Assembly (NCBI GenBank): GCA_965653225.1
Contig: CBFGZI010000001.1
Location: forward strand, 12,858 to 76,857
Origin: JALZDI01 sp965653225
GTDB lineage: Bacteria; Actinomycetota; Actinomycetes; Propionibacteriales; Nocardioidaceae
DNA length: 64,000 nucleotides
Direction of reading: 5' to 3'
The first letter of the stretch is position 1; the number at the start of each line of letters is the position of its first letter. A program made the position numbers and the translations under genes. The notes below the pieces were generated by a model. The model had not been told where the DNA came from, did no database searches, and worked only from the letters and a program-made list of their open reading frames with translations. Of this stretch, positions 47,260 through 55,597 are shown piece after piece.

Positions 47260-48508
47260 CCGGGTGGAAGGCCCTCGGCAGGCGGGGGCGCGGCTGTGGC
47301 GTAGCCGGACGCTGCGCTCGCTGCGAAGCCGCAACTACCGCCTCTTCTTCGCCGGTCACGCGGTCAGCGTCGTCGGAACCTGGATGCAGCGGGTCGCGCA
47401 AGACTGGCTCGTCCTGCAGCTGACCGACAGCGCCGTCGCGGTCGGCGTCGCAACGGCGCTGCAGTTCGTGCCCGTGATGCTGTTCGGGCTGTGGGGCGGG
47501 GTCGTCGTCGACCGGATGGATCGACGGCGCCTGATCATGTGGACGCAGGCCGCCAGCGCACTGCTTGCGGCCGTCCTGGCGGTTGTCGTCATCGCTGGCA
47601 TGGTCGAGCTGTGGATGGTGTTCGGCCTCGCGCTCGCGCTCGGCGCGGTGACGGTCCTGGACAACCCGGCCCGGAACGCGTTCGTCGCCGAGCTCGTGGG
47701 CCCGGCCGACTACGTGAACGGCCAGGCGCTGGCCTCGACCGTGCACAACGCCGGCCGCCTGGTCGGGCCCGCGGTGGCCGGTGGCCTGATCGCAGCCGCC
47801 GGCCCGGGCATCGCCTTCGCCATGAACGCGGTGTCGTTCCTGCCGGTGCTGTGGGGGCTGGCCCTGGTCGACACAGAGAGGCTGCGACGCCCAGGCGAGA
47901 AGCCCGTCCGCACGCGCGGGCAGATCCGCGAGGGGCTGCGCTATGTGTACAGCCATCCGGAGCTGCGCGCATGCATGGTGCTCGTCACGGTCATCGCCTT
48001 GTTCGGCCAGAACTTCCGTGTCGTGCTGCCCGTACTCGCTCGAGACACCTTCGACAGCGGCGCGGAGGCATACGGCTGGCTCACCTCCGCAATGGGGCTG
48101 GGAGCGGTTCTCGGGGCGCTGATCGCGGCGTCACGAACCCGGGTAGGCGGCATGTCCCTGCTTGTGATGGCGGTCGCGTTCGGGCTGGTCAACGTTGCCG
48201 GCGCGCTGTCCCCGGTCCTGTCGGCTGCCCTAGTCGCTATGGTGGCAGTGGGGCTGAGCAACATCATCTTCAACACGTTCGCCCGCACCCTCCTGCAGCT
48301 TCGGACCGACCCGACGATGCACGGTCGCGTCATGGCCCTGCACGGGTTCGTGTTTCTCGGGACCACGCCGATCGGCGGGCCGATCCTGGGATGGGTCTGC
48401 GAGGCCTATGGTGCACGAGTCGGCCTGGTGGTGGCCGGAGCACCAGCCCTGTTGGCCGCGGGCTGTGTGCTGCCGCGTCTGCGGCGGCTTCGGGAGGCGG
48501 TCGCTTGA
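47252..48508 (+). CDS. MFS transporter (EntS-like)
   Basis: A 418-residue EntS/DUF894-type MFS protein; GTG 47252 overlaps the previous stop. SLRSRNYRLFFAGHAVSVVGTWMQRVAQDWLVLQ is the family's opening helix; VLDNPARNAFVAELVG marks helix 4. Two MFS genes in overlap could act as a pair or as separate uptake and efflux carriers. Confidence 0.86.
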   Translation: MPDRVEGPRQAGARLWRSRTLRSLRSRNYRLFFAGHAVSVVGTWMQRVAQDWLVLQLTDSAVAVGVATALQFVPVMLFGLWGGVVVDRMDRRRLIMWTQAASALLAAVLAVVVIAGMVELWMVFGLALALGAVTVLDNPARNAFVAELVGPADYVNGQALASTVHNAGRLVGPAVAGGLIAAAGPGIAFAMNAVSFLPVLWGLALVDTERLRRPGEKPVRTRGQIREGLRYVYSHPELRACMVLVTVIALFGQNFRVVLPVLARDTFDSGAEAYGWLTSAMGLGAVLGALIAASRTRVGGMSLLVMAVAFGLVNVAGALSPVLSAALVAMVAVGLSNIIFNTFARTLLQLRTDPTMHGRVMALHGFVFLGTTPIGGPILGWVCEAYGARVGLVVAGAPALLAAGCVLPRLRRLREAVA

Positions 48509-48547
48509 GGACACCTACACGCGGTTTACACCGTATGCATTGAGGTA

Positions 48548-48563
48548 TTACGGTCATACCAAA
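48548..48563. promoter_or_regulatory. Putative GntR operator, site 6
   Basis: Core CGGTCATACC (48551-48560) 22 bp before the bicupin B start. TTTACA and GGTATTACG upstream (about 48525-48551) could be the -35 and -10 elements; the operator would cover the start of transcription. Confidence 0.5.
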
Positions 48564-48581
48564 CTAGGAAAGGGTCGGATC

Positions 48582-49703
48582 GTGGCCAAGGACGCGCTCG
48601 TTCCGGAAGACATGGCGAAGAAGTTCGCCACCGAGAAGGACACCCCCTACGTGCGATGGGTTCGGGGAGAGGGGCTGGACATCATCAGCGCCCACTACGT
48701 GCCGGACCTGCACACGGTCGAGCTCAAGCCCTGGGAGCGGCGCGGGGGAGCCGGGGTCTTCATCAACCACGATGCGTCCAGGACGTCGAACGACTGCTAC
48801 GTGTGTGAGATCCCGCCCGGCGGCACGCTCGCGCCGCAGCGCCAGCTGTTCGAGGAAATGATCCTGGTTCTCGACGGCCAGGGGTCGACCACCGTCTGGA
48901 ACGACGCGGGGGACCGGGTGAGCTTCGAGTGGGGTAAAGGGTCGATCTTCGCCATCCCGCTCAACACCTGGCACCAGCACTTCAACGGGTCGGGGCAGGC
49001 TCCGGCGAGGTTCGTGTCTTCAACCAACATGCCCCCGGTCATCAACATGTACGACGAGCCGGAGTTCGTGTTCAACACACCGCACGACTTCCGGTCGCGG
49101 TTCGCCGGCGAACCCGACTACTTCGCCAGCAAGGACGAGCGTGACGGCCTGATGCTCAAGACGAACTTCGTCGCGAACGCCATCGACCTGCCGCTGGTCT
49201 CGGCCAAGGAACGCGGTGCCGGCGGCGGGCACATCCGCTTCGCGATGGCCAAGGGGTCGATGAACAGTCACATCTCGCAGTTCCCGACCGCGACGTACAA
49301 GAAGGGGCACCGGCACGGTCCCGGTGCTCACGTCATCATCCTGTCCGGCCAAGGCTTCAGCCTGATGTGGCCCGAGGGCGAGGAGCCACGCCGCTACGAC
49401 TGGCAGCCCGGGACACTGATCGTGCCGCCGAACATGTGGTTCCACCAGCACTTCAACACCGGCGGGGCCCCCGCTCGCTACCTGGCCTTCAAGCACGAGG
49501 CGGTGTCGATCCGCAACGCGCAAGGCGTCCCGAAGGCATGGATCAGCCAGCGCATCGGTGGCGACCAGATCGACTACGCCGACGAGTCTCCGTTGGTTCG
49601 CGAGACGTTCGCAAAGGCCCTGGCCGAGAACGGGCTGGAGCCTGCGATGGACGAGGCGTACACCCAGGAGCTGAAGGACCTCCCAGCGAAGCCCGGGGCA
49701 TAA
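48582..49703 (+). CDS. Bicupin protein B, metal site only in the C-terminal domain
   Basis: A 373-residue two-domain cupin; GTG 48582 after AGGAAAGGG. In domain 1 the metal motif reads APQRQLFEE (HxH lost), although WHQHFN of motif 2 remains. Domain 2 has GHRHGPGAH (Glu replaced by His) and FHQHFN, giving a possible all-His metal site. This mirrors bicupin A, where only domain 1 keeps ligands. Relatives are often annotated as ethanolamine ammonia-lyase-activating protein, and an EutA-like gene follows after 9 bp. Confidence 0.82.
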   Translation: MAKDALVPEDMAKKFATEKDTPYVRWVRGEGLDIISAHYVPDLHTVELKPWERRGGAGVFINHDASRTSNDCYVCEIPPGGTLAPQRQLFEEMILVLDGQGSTTVWNDAGDRVSFEWGKGSIFAIPLNTWHQHFNGSGQAPARFVSSTNMPPVINMYDEPEFVFNTPHDFRSRFAGEPDYFASKDERDGLMLKTNFVANAIDLPLVSAKERGAGGGHIRFAMAKGSMNSHISQFPTATYKKGHRHGPGAHVIILSGQGFSLMWPEGEEPRRYDWQPGTLIVPPNMWFHQHFNTGGAPARYLAFKHEAVSIRNAQGVPKAWISQRIGGDQIDYADESPLVRETFAKALAENGLEPAMDEAYTQELKDLPAKPGA

Positions 49704-49712
49704 CCGCGTCGC

Positions 49713-51242
49713 ATGACCGACGACCACGACCACGAGCTCCTCGACGAACCCATCGAGGCGAACCCCATCTGGCAGCAGGACAACGTCACCCTGCACAGCG
49801 TGGGCATCGACATCGGCTCCGCAGGAACCCAGGTTGTCTTCTCGCGCCTGCATCTGCGGCGCATGGGTGAGGAGCTCACCAGCCGTTATGTCGTGGTCCG
49901 GCGCGACACGGTCTTCGAGTCGGCCGTGCATCTGACGCCCTACGTCGACGCCGAGCGGATCGACACCGCCGCACTGGCGCAGATCCTCGACCGGGCGTAC
50001 CAGGACGCGGGTCGCGGCCCTGACGAGGTCGACACCGGGGTCGTCATCCTTACCGGAGAGGCGCTGCGACGGGTCAACGCCGAGCACATCGCGAGAGTCG
50101 TGTCCGAGCAGGCCGGCGACATGGTCTGCGCCTCGGCCGGCCATCACATGGAGGCACGGCTTGCGGCATATGGCTCTGGCGCGGCCCTGACCTCGTACCA
50201 GCGCGGCATGCGTCTGCTCAACGTCGACATCGGCGGCGGCACTACCAAGCTTGCGCTGATCGACCGTGGCCGCGTGCTCGCGACGGCGGCGCTGCACGTG
50301 GGCGGTCGCCTGCACGTGTTGGACGACCGCGGCCGACTGGTGCGCCTCGAGCCCGCTGGGCGCGACCACGCTGCCCGGTGCGGGTTCACATGGTCCGTGG
50401 GAGACGGTGTGCGCGGGTCCGAGCTCGATCGCGTGGCTGACGCGATGGCCGACGTGGTCACGGCCGCCGTTGAGGGGCCGCCCTTCTCGTCAGAGATCCG
50501 CGAGCTGTTCCTGACCGAGCCGATCGGCGACTACGGGGCGCTTGACGGCGTGACCTTCTCCGGCGGTGTCGCGGAGTACGTGCACGGTCGTGAGCAACGC
50601 GACTTCGCCGACATGGGCCACCTGCTTGGCGCGAGCCTACGCAGACGAATTGACGCGGGGGCGATGTCGGCGCCGGTTCTTGGAGGCGGGGCCGGAATCC
50701 GCGCCACGGTGCTCGGGGCATCGGAGTACACCGTGCAGCTGAGCGGCAACACCAGCTACATCAGCGACCCGCAGGCGCTGCTTCCGCGGCGCAACGTGCA
50801 GGTGGTGCGACCAGACTACCGCCTGGGCGAGCAGGTCGACCCCGACGAGGTCGCCGGTGCGGTGCGGCGGCACCTGACGTCTTTCGATCTGGACGAGTCT
50901 GGCGCCGACGTCGTCGTGGCGTTGCGGTGGGCGGGGCCGCCGGCCTACCAGCGGCTGAGTGACTTCGCCACTGGCGTGGCCGACGGCCTGTCATCCCGCG
51001 GCCGTCGTGGGTGTCCCGTGTACCTCATGGTGGACGCCGACATCGCACTGACGCTGGGCTCCCTACTGCGAACCGAGTGCCAGGTCTCAGGCGACTTGAT
51101 GGTGCTCGACGGCCTGCGACTCGATGACTTCGACTACGTCGACCTCGGCCGCCTTCGCCGCCCCTCCAACACCGTGCCCGTCACGATCAAGTCACTGGTG
51201 TTCAGCCGTCACGAAGCCGTACCTCACGCCGCCGGCGCCTAG
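49713..51242 (+). CDS. eutA: EutA-like reactivase (ASKHA fold)
   Basis: A 509-residue protein similar to EutA, the ATP-dependent reactivating factor of B12-dependent ethanolamine ammonia-lyase. Phosphate motifs: GIDIGSAGTQVVFSRL near residue 30, NVDIGGGTTKLAL near 170, TFSGGVAEY near 285. No EutB, EutC or other B12 enzyme is in the window. Placement after bicupin B implies it serves a local enzyme; the target is unknown. The gene ends directly against a decayed gene on the other strand. Confidence 0.83.
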   Translation: MTDDHDHELLDEPIEANPIWQQDNVTLHSVGIDIGSAGTQVVFSRLHLRRMGEELTSRYVVVRRDTVFESAVHLTPYVDAERIDTAALAQILDRAYQDAGRGPDEVDTGVVILTGEALRRVNAEHIARVVSEQAGDMVCASAGHHMEARLAAYGSGAALTSYQRGMRLLNVDIGGGTTKLALIDRGRVLATAALHVGGRLHVLDDRGRLVRLEPAGRDHAARCGFTWSVGDGVRGSELDRVADAMADVVTAAVEGPPFSSEIRELFLTEPIGDYGALDGVTFSGGVAEYVHGREQRDFADMGHLLGASLRRRIDAGAMSAPVLGGGAGIRATVLGASEYTVQLSGNTSYISDPQALLPRRNVQVVRPDYRLGEQVDPDEVAGAVRRHLTSFDLDESGADVVVALRWAGPPAYQRLSDFATGVADGLSSRGRRGCPVYLMVDADIALTLGSLLRTECQVSGDLMVLDGLRLDDFDYVDLGRLRRPSNTVPVTIKSLVFSRHEAVPHAAGA

Positions 51243-51625
51243 GTGATCTCTGAGCCGACATTCGCCCGTTCCGTCGAGGTTCCACGCAGTCGTGCAAGCC
51301 GCTCCCGATGCTCCCAGTCGTTGTAGTACGCGCGGTTGTTGAACATAGCGACGAGCAGGGGGAACCGGTAAGAGGAGGCCACCACCCACAACGACCTGCG
51401 TCGAACAAGAGGTCACCGTCGGGCTGCAAGTCGACGACCAGCCGGCCCGTGCCCTTGTGTGCGTGGCTGCACCCAGCGAGATCCCGATCTGTGTGGCAGT
51501 GCCGAGCTGCCGTCCCGGGTGACGGTGCGGGCGGTCGAAACCCCAGGTCCTCTTCGCCCACTCTGAGGCTTGATGTCTCAGACACGAGAAGATGTGGTAA
51601 CCGTCGAGAGTGTGCAGACCAGCGG
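51241..51625 (-). pseudogene. Remnant of a ThDP-dependent enzyme (C-terminal part)
   Basis: Reading the minus strand: a frame through ASEWAKRTWGFDRPHR, HPGRQLGTATQIGISLG, HKGTGRLVVDLQPDGD and LLFDAG breaks by one missing base near 51394-51396 and continues in the next frame as WVVASSYRFPLLVAMF, NNRAYYNDWEHRERLARLRG up to TAG at the end of eutA. These are the ThDP-binding PP/PYR-domain motifs of benzoylformate-decarboxylase/acetolactate-synthase-like enzymes (GDG..NN region). Both ends are missing and it cannot be translated whole. Confidence 0.72.
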
Positions 51626-51631
51626 TGAGAC

Positions 51632-52252
51632 TCAGCCGGGCACGGTCGAACGCACTGGCGGGCGCAGGTAGTTGTGCACCGTATCGGCGGTCAGCACCAC
51701 GGAGGGGTCGTACTCCGGAGCGTCCTCGATCTGCTCAAGATCGTTGAGACCGCACTGCTTGTAGATCCGGTTGATCGCCGAGATCAAGCGGACTGGACGC
51801 ATGGGATCGGCATTGAAGTGCTGGTGGATCGTGTTGGGCGGGACATAGATCACGTCGCCGGCTTGCCAGTCGAACCGCTGCACCTCCTCCTGGGGCTTCC
51901 AGAAGTAGGTGTCGGTGATCTCGACGTCGCAGTCTTGGTGCAGGTCGTAGCCTCGGCCCTCGAGAACGTAGAGGCACTCCTCGGCAAGATGGCGGTGCTT
52001 TCCGGAGCGACTGCCGGCAGGGATGATCTGCATGTACGCGTCGACCGTCTCCATCCGGGTGTTCATGTCCTCGTTGATCAGGTGCTTCAGCAGGCCCTGA
52101 CGCGACATCTCCCACGGCATGTCGGACGGCCGAAGAATCTTGCGCCGTTCAGCGTTGCGCTCGGATGCCTCAGCCGCATCCGTCAGCAGCCTCTCGTACA
52201 GGGGGGCGGTCTGTGTACCAGCGATCCAGCTCGCGCTCTCGTCCCACGCCAT
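51632..52252 (-). CDS. Single cupin protein, corresponds to a bicupin C-terminal half
   Basis: A 206-residue cupin; ATG 52252 has GGGAGGG eight bases upstream and follows the partner stop by one base (TGACATG). Metal site GKHRHLAEE and IHQHFN. IIPAGSRSGKHRHLAEECLYVLEGRGYDL aligns with the second domain of bicupin A (IPAGSRSGKYWKMADEVYYVIEGGGYAL), but keeps the histidines. Probably forms a complex with the upstream half. Confidence 0.82.
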   Translation of the reverse strand: MAWDESASWIAGTQTAPLYERLLTDAAEASERNAERRKILRPSDMPWEMSRQGLLKHLINEDMNTRMETVDAYMQIIPAGSRSGKHRHLAEECLYVLEGRGYDLHQDCDVEITDTYFWKPQEEVQRFDWQAGDVIYVPPNTIHQHFNADPMRPVRLISAINRIYKQCGLNDLEQIEDAPEYDPSVVLTADTVHNYLRPPVRSTVPG

Positions 52253-52253
52253 G

Positions 52254-52898
52254 TCAGTAGCCCTCCCGCGGGTGGTTGTAGTCATCCTCTTCCTCGCGCA
52301 CCTCGAAACCGACGCCCTCGGGGGTTGGTTCGGTCGGGCGTGGCTCGACCTGCTTTTGGAACAGCATGTTCATGAACAGGTACATGGGTTTGGTCTTGAT
52401 GACCAGCGCCCGGGCCGGCTTGTCTGGAGATGCGTTGAAGTGCTGATGGACGCAGTTGTTGTGGACGATCGCCACATCCCCGGCCTGCCAGTCGTAGCGG
52501 ACGTCGTCGTGGATCTCGTAGCCCTGCCCGTCGAGGATGTAGAAGGCGGCCTCGTTCACGTGCCCGTGCTTTTGGGAGTGTCCGCCGGGTCCGTACTCCT
52601 CGAGGTGGAGGTGGAAGGTCTGGGTGATCCCGTCCTTCGGCTCGACGTAGTGACGGCTATAGGCCTGTGGCCCGTCGACAAAGCTGATCTCGGATGCACG
52701 GCGCACCCGCGGCATGGAGCGGAGTCGCCGAAGCTCCTCGCTCAGCCCGTAGTCGCCCTCGATGGCACGCACGAAGGTGCGGTTCTTTTGGCTGTGGTAG
52801 AGGTACGCGAGGCGCTCGTCGTCGTGATCGGTGGCCTCGGCAGAGGGATCATCACCCAGATGCTGAGCGTCGCTGTCGTGGTCTTCGTCGTAGCGCAT
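52254..52898 (-). CDS. Single cupin protein, corresponds to a bicupin N-terminal half
   Basis: A 214-residue cupin; ATG 52898 after GAAGG. Metal site HGHVNE and VHQHFN. HGHVNEAAFYILDGQGYEIHDD aligns almost word for word with bicupin A domain 1 (HGHQNEAAFYILEGRGYEIHDD). The first 35 residues are acidic with His (DEDHDSDAQH). With the next gene it makes a split version of bicupin A in which both metal sites look intact. Confidence 0.83.
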   Translation of the reverse strand: MRYDEDHDSDAQHLGDDPSAEATDHDDERLAYLYHSQKNRTFVRAIEGDYGLSEELRRLRSMPRVRRASEISFVDGPQAYSRHYVEPKDGITQTFHLHLEEYGPGGHSQKHGHVNEAAFYILDGQGYEIHDDVRYDWQAGDVAIVHNNCVHQHFNASPDKPARALVIKTKPMYLFMNMLFQKQVEPRPTEPTPEGVGFEVREEEDDYNHPREGY

Positions 52899-52907
52899 AC
52901 AACCTTC

Positions 52908-52922
52908 AATGGTAGGACCATT
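52908..52922. promoter_or_regulatory. Putative GntR operator, site 7
   Basis: AATGGTAGGACCATT is a perfect palindrome apart from the central three bases; core TGGTAGGACC at 52910-52919. It lies 10 bp upstream of the split-cupin operon start (minus strand). Confidence 0.65.
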
Positions 52923-53293
52923 ACCTTATTCGGTGAATGTCATCAGCGTCAAGTGAAGGGGCCTCGGGAGGACGCACCGCGGATCCGCACGGCCGAATGA
53001 AACGCGAAAGCCGTTGGGCCGCGAAGTCCCACTTCCTGCCCGCCGCCGGCCCCCGGAGAACTCCCCCTCGTCGCGAGAAACCTAACAGTCGCATGGTGCG
53101 GCGGAGATTAGGCAAAGGGCGTGGACGAACGAGGTGGCCGACTTGGCCGTGCTCGTGATGGACTAACCGATATGCCACAGTGGCAGTCATCACCAAGCCG
53201 ACACTCCACCTACATCTCATTATCCCCGAGGGAGTCGTGTCCGACGCGGAAGGCCAGACACCACTTCGCATTCAGGGACTGGAAGGACCGGAA
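52923..53293. promoter_or_regulatory. Divergent intergenic region with operator site 8
   Basis: No gene seen in these 371 bp. A core TGGACTAACC (53159-53168) matches TGGT-N3-ACC with one change and lies 126 bp before the dehydrogenase start at 53294. The region separates the split-cupin operon (-) from the dehydrogenase (+). Confidence 0.45.
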
Positions 53294-54112
53294 GTGACTG
53301 AGAACCCGATCAAGAAGGTCGGCGTCATCGGGTGGGGCCGGATGGGCGCCGAGATGGGCAAGTGGCTGACCGCGGCCAACTGGTCCGTCGCCGCGCTGGA
53401 CCACAGCGAGGCGGCCCAGGTGAGGGCCCGTGAACTCGGCGCCGGGGTGGCAGGCTCCGTCGCCGAGATTGGTGCGAACTGCGACCTAATCCTGGTCATC
53501 GTGGTGGACGACGAGCAGGTGACTTCGATTGTCGCAGGCCCGGACGGACTCTTGGACTCCGCCAAGTCGGGGACGGTCGTTGCAGTCTGCTCCTCGGTGC
53601 GGCCCGACACCTGCTCCAAGCTCGCGGAGATCGCCGCCGAGCGCGGCATCGCGGTCATCGACGTCGCGCTCGTCGGCGGCGAGCGTGCAGCGGAGCAGGC
53701 GGGCCTCACCCTGATGTGCGGTGGCGATGCTGCCGCGATTGACCGCGCCAACGCGCCGTTCTCGGCTTTCGCCATCAACGTCATCCATGTCGGTGGCCCC
53801 GGCGCAGGCCAGGTTGCCAAGAGCGCCAACAACGTCCTGATGTGGAGCGCCATCCGTATTGACCTCGAGATGCTGCGCCTGTCCAAGACCCTGGGCGTCG
53901 AGCCCTCGAAGATGCGCAGCATCCTCAACGCCGGGACCGGCGGCAACAGGGTGCTTACCGACTGGGGCCTGCATCGCCTGCGCTGGCCGGTCAAGGACCT
54001 CGAGGTCGCTCTCGCCCTGGCCGAGGAGGCCGGTGTCGACGTACCGTACGTCCGTGCGCTGGAGCCGCTGATGGCCGAGCTATCCGTTGCGGACCTCGAG
54101 GCCCTTCGGTGA
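53294..54112 (+). CDS. Beta-hydroxyacid dehydrogenase-like NAD(P) oxidoreductase
   Basis: A 272-residue protein; GTG 53294 with GGAAGG upstream. Rossmann GVIGWGRMGAEMGKWL and catalytic lysine in GAGQVAKSANN. The substrate motif is altered (DVALVGGERAAEQAGLTLM instead of DAPVSGG-x-GA-x-GTL), so the substrate probably differs from hydroxyisobutyrate. The monocistronic gene is likely in the GntR regulon; converges with the reductase gene. Confidence 0.82.
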   Translation: MTENPIKKVGVIGWGRMGAEMGKWLTAANWSVAALDHSEAAQVRARELGAGVAGSVAEIGANCDLILVIVVDDEQVTSIVAGPDGLLDSAKSGTVVAVCSSVRPDTCSKLAEIAAERGIAVIDVALVGGERAAEQAGLTLMCGGDAAAIDRANAPFSAFAINVIHVGGPGAGQVAKSANNVLMWSAIRIDLEMLRLSKTLGVEPSKMRSILNAGTGGNRVLTDWGLHRLRWPVKDLEVALALAEEAGVDVPYVRALEPLMAELSVADLEALR

Positions 54113-54319
54113 ATGGCTCCCTCTGCGTGTCCCGGTTCTAGGCCGCTGGATTGTCGTGACCGGCGCCGACCGAAACGTCGGCGAGGGGCGTCGCGGTGAC
54201 GGGCGTCGCGATGCGGAAAGCATCCACCTACTTCGACAGGGTGCCTCAGTTAAGTGCGGGAGTGGGCGTGCCGAAGAGCGCGCCTCACTTACTGCAGGGG
54301 CTTGCCCGTTCTCCACTGC

Positions 54320-55564
54320 TTAAGCGAGCGGCTTGATGTGTTCCTTAAGGGGTACGCCGGTGTCCGCGGCGGCCTCCGGGGGCACCGTACCGCCGAGCTC
54401 GAGAGTCTTGCGCACCGCCATGTAGTCGCGGGGAGAGTTGACCGCATCGATCGAGAGCAACTTCCCCTCGCGGTAGTAGAGGACTGAGAACGACTCACTG
54501 TCAGGCTCGCCGCGAACGACGACGTCGTCGTACCCAGTGTTGAGACCGGCGATTTGGAGTTTGAGGTCGCCCTGGTCGGACCAGAACCACGGCACGCCGT
54601 TGTCCGAGGGCTGCAGGCCGAGCAGCGTCGCCGCCGCCGTTTTGGCCTGCGCGATCGCGTTCTGCACCGACTCAAGTCGCAGGCTGCCGTGGTCCGGGGT
54701 GGCGACAACGGCGCAGTCGCCAGCGGCCACCACGCTCGGGATGCTGGTCCGGGCCCGCTCGTCCACGACAATCCCACGGCAGCAGGCCAGTCCCATCTGC
54801 TCGGCCAGGCGGGTGTGTGGCACTAGCCCGATGCCGATGACGACCACGTCGGCACGAATCGAGCGGCCGTCTTCGAGTTGGACCCGCTCAACCCGGTCGC
54901 GTCCGGTGAACGCGGACACCCCCACCCCGAGAACGACGTCGGTACCACGGCGGCGGTGCGCGGCTTCGTAGAACTCGGACACCACTGGTGCCACGGCGCG
55001 GGCGAGTAGGCGGTCGAGCGCTTCAACGACGGTAACGTGTTTGCCGGCAGCCGTGGCAGCGGCGGCCGCCTCCAAGCCGACGAAGCCGCCCCCGACCACG
55101 ACAACGTGCCGGGCGGCCTCGAGATCGGCGCGCAACCCGATGGCGTCGTCGAGCTTACGGAGATAGTGGATGCCCGGTAGGTCGCTGCCGGGCACTTCCA
55201 GCCGACGCGGTGCGCCGCCGACCGCGAGGGCGAGCCGGTCAAAGCGGAGTCTGCGCCCCTTCAGGGTGACGGCTTCGCCGGCGCCCGCCTCCGGGTCGCT
55301 CAGCCGCACGACTTGGACCCGCTCACCGGAAATCAGCTCGATCCGGTGCAGGTGGTAGTAGTCAGCCCCACGGAGCGACAGTCCCTCCTCTCCGAGCTTG
55401 CCCTGGAGGAAGGCCTTGGACAGCGCCGGGCGCTGATACGGCGGCCGGGTCTCGGATCCCACGAGCGTGATCGGCTGTTCGCCGCCGAACTTGCGCAGGC
55501 TGGTCGCCAGTTGGAGGCCTGCCTGGCTCGCTCCAATGATCAGGGTGCCGACGTTCGCACTCAT
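54320..55564 (-). CDS. FAD-dependent ferredoxin reductase
   Basis: A 414-residue flavoprotein of the putidaredoxin/BphA4 reductase type; ATG 55564 after AAGGGAGGT. FAD motif IIGASQAGLQLATSL, PYQRPALSKAFL, NAD motif VVVGGGFVGLEAAAAATAAG, second FAD motif VVAAGDCAVV, and the C-terminal PWFWSDQGDLKLQIAG. The obvious electron source for the ferredoxin (35420) and Rieske oxygenase (35904), 19 kb away but bearing the same operator. Confidence 0.9.
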   Translation of the reverse strand: MSANVGTLIIGASQAGLQLATSLRKFGGEQPITLVGSETRPPYQRPALSKAFLQGKLGEEGLSLRGADYYHLHRIELISGERVQVVRLSDPEAGAGEAVTLKGRRLRFDRLALAVGGAPRRLEVPGSDLPGIHYLRKLDDAIGLRADLEAARHVVVVGGGFVGLEAAAAATAAGKHVTVVEALDRLLARAVAPVVSEFYEAAHRRRGTDVVLGVGVSAFTGRDRVERVQLEDGRSIRADVVVIGIGLVPHTRLAEQMGLACCRGIVVDERARTSIPSVVAAGDCAVVATPDHGSLRLESVQNAIAQAKTAAATLLGLQPSDNGVPWFWSDQGDLKLQIAGLNTGYDDVVVRGEPDSESFSVLYYREGKLLSIDAVNSPRDYMAVRKTLELGGTVPPEAAADTGVPLKEHIKPLA

Positions 55565-55583
55565 GTACCTCCCTTAAGGGCTA

Positions 55584-55597
55584 TTGGTTATACCTTA
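55584..55597. promoter_or_regulatory. Putative GntR operator, site 9
   Basis: Core TGGTTATACC (55585-55594), 21 bp upstream of the reductase start on the minus strand; the complementary GGTATAACCA contains a -10-like TATAAC. It shares GGTTA-N-ACCTTAAG with site 1 (28703-28716). Adjacent CCCTTAAGGG (55571-55580) is a perfect 10-bp palindrome. Confidence 0.6.

Noticed and set aside
51202..51585. Minus-strand frame in the gap after eutA as an intact gene
   Set aside because: It reads ThDP-enzyme motifs only across frames; the frame change and missing ends show a pseudogene instead.
52937..53158. 73-codon + frame in the cupin-dehydrogenase gap
   Set aside because: Arg/Pro-rich, no ribosome site, no similarity to any domain; the region looks regulatory.
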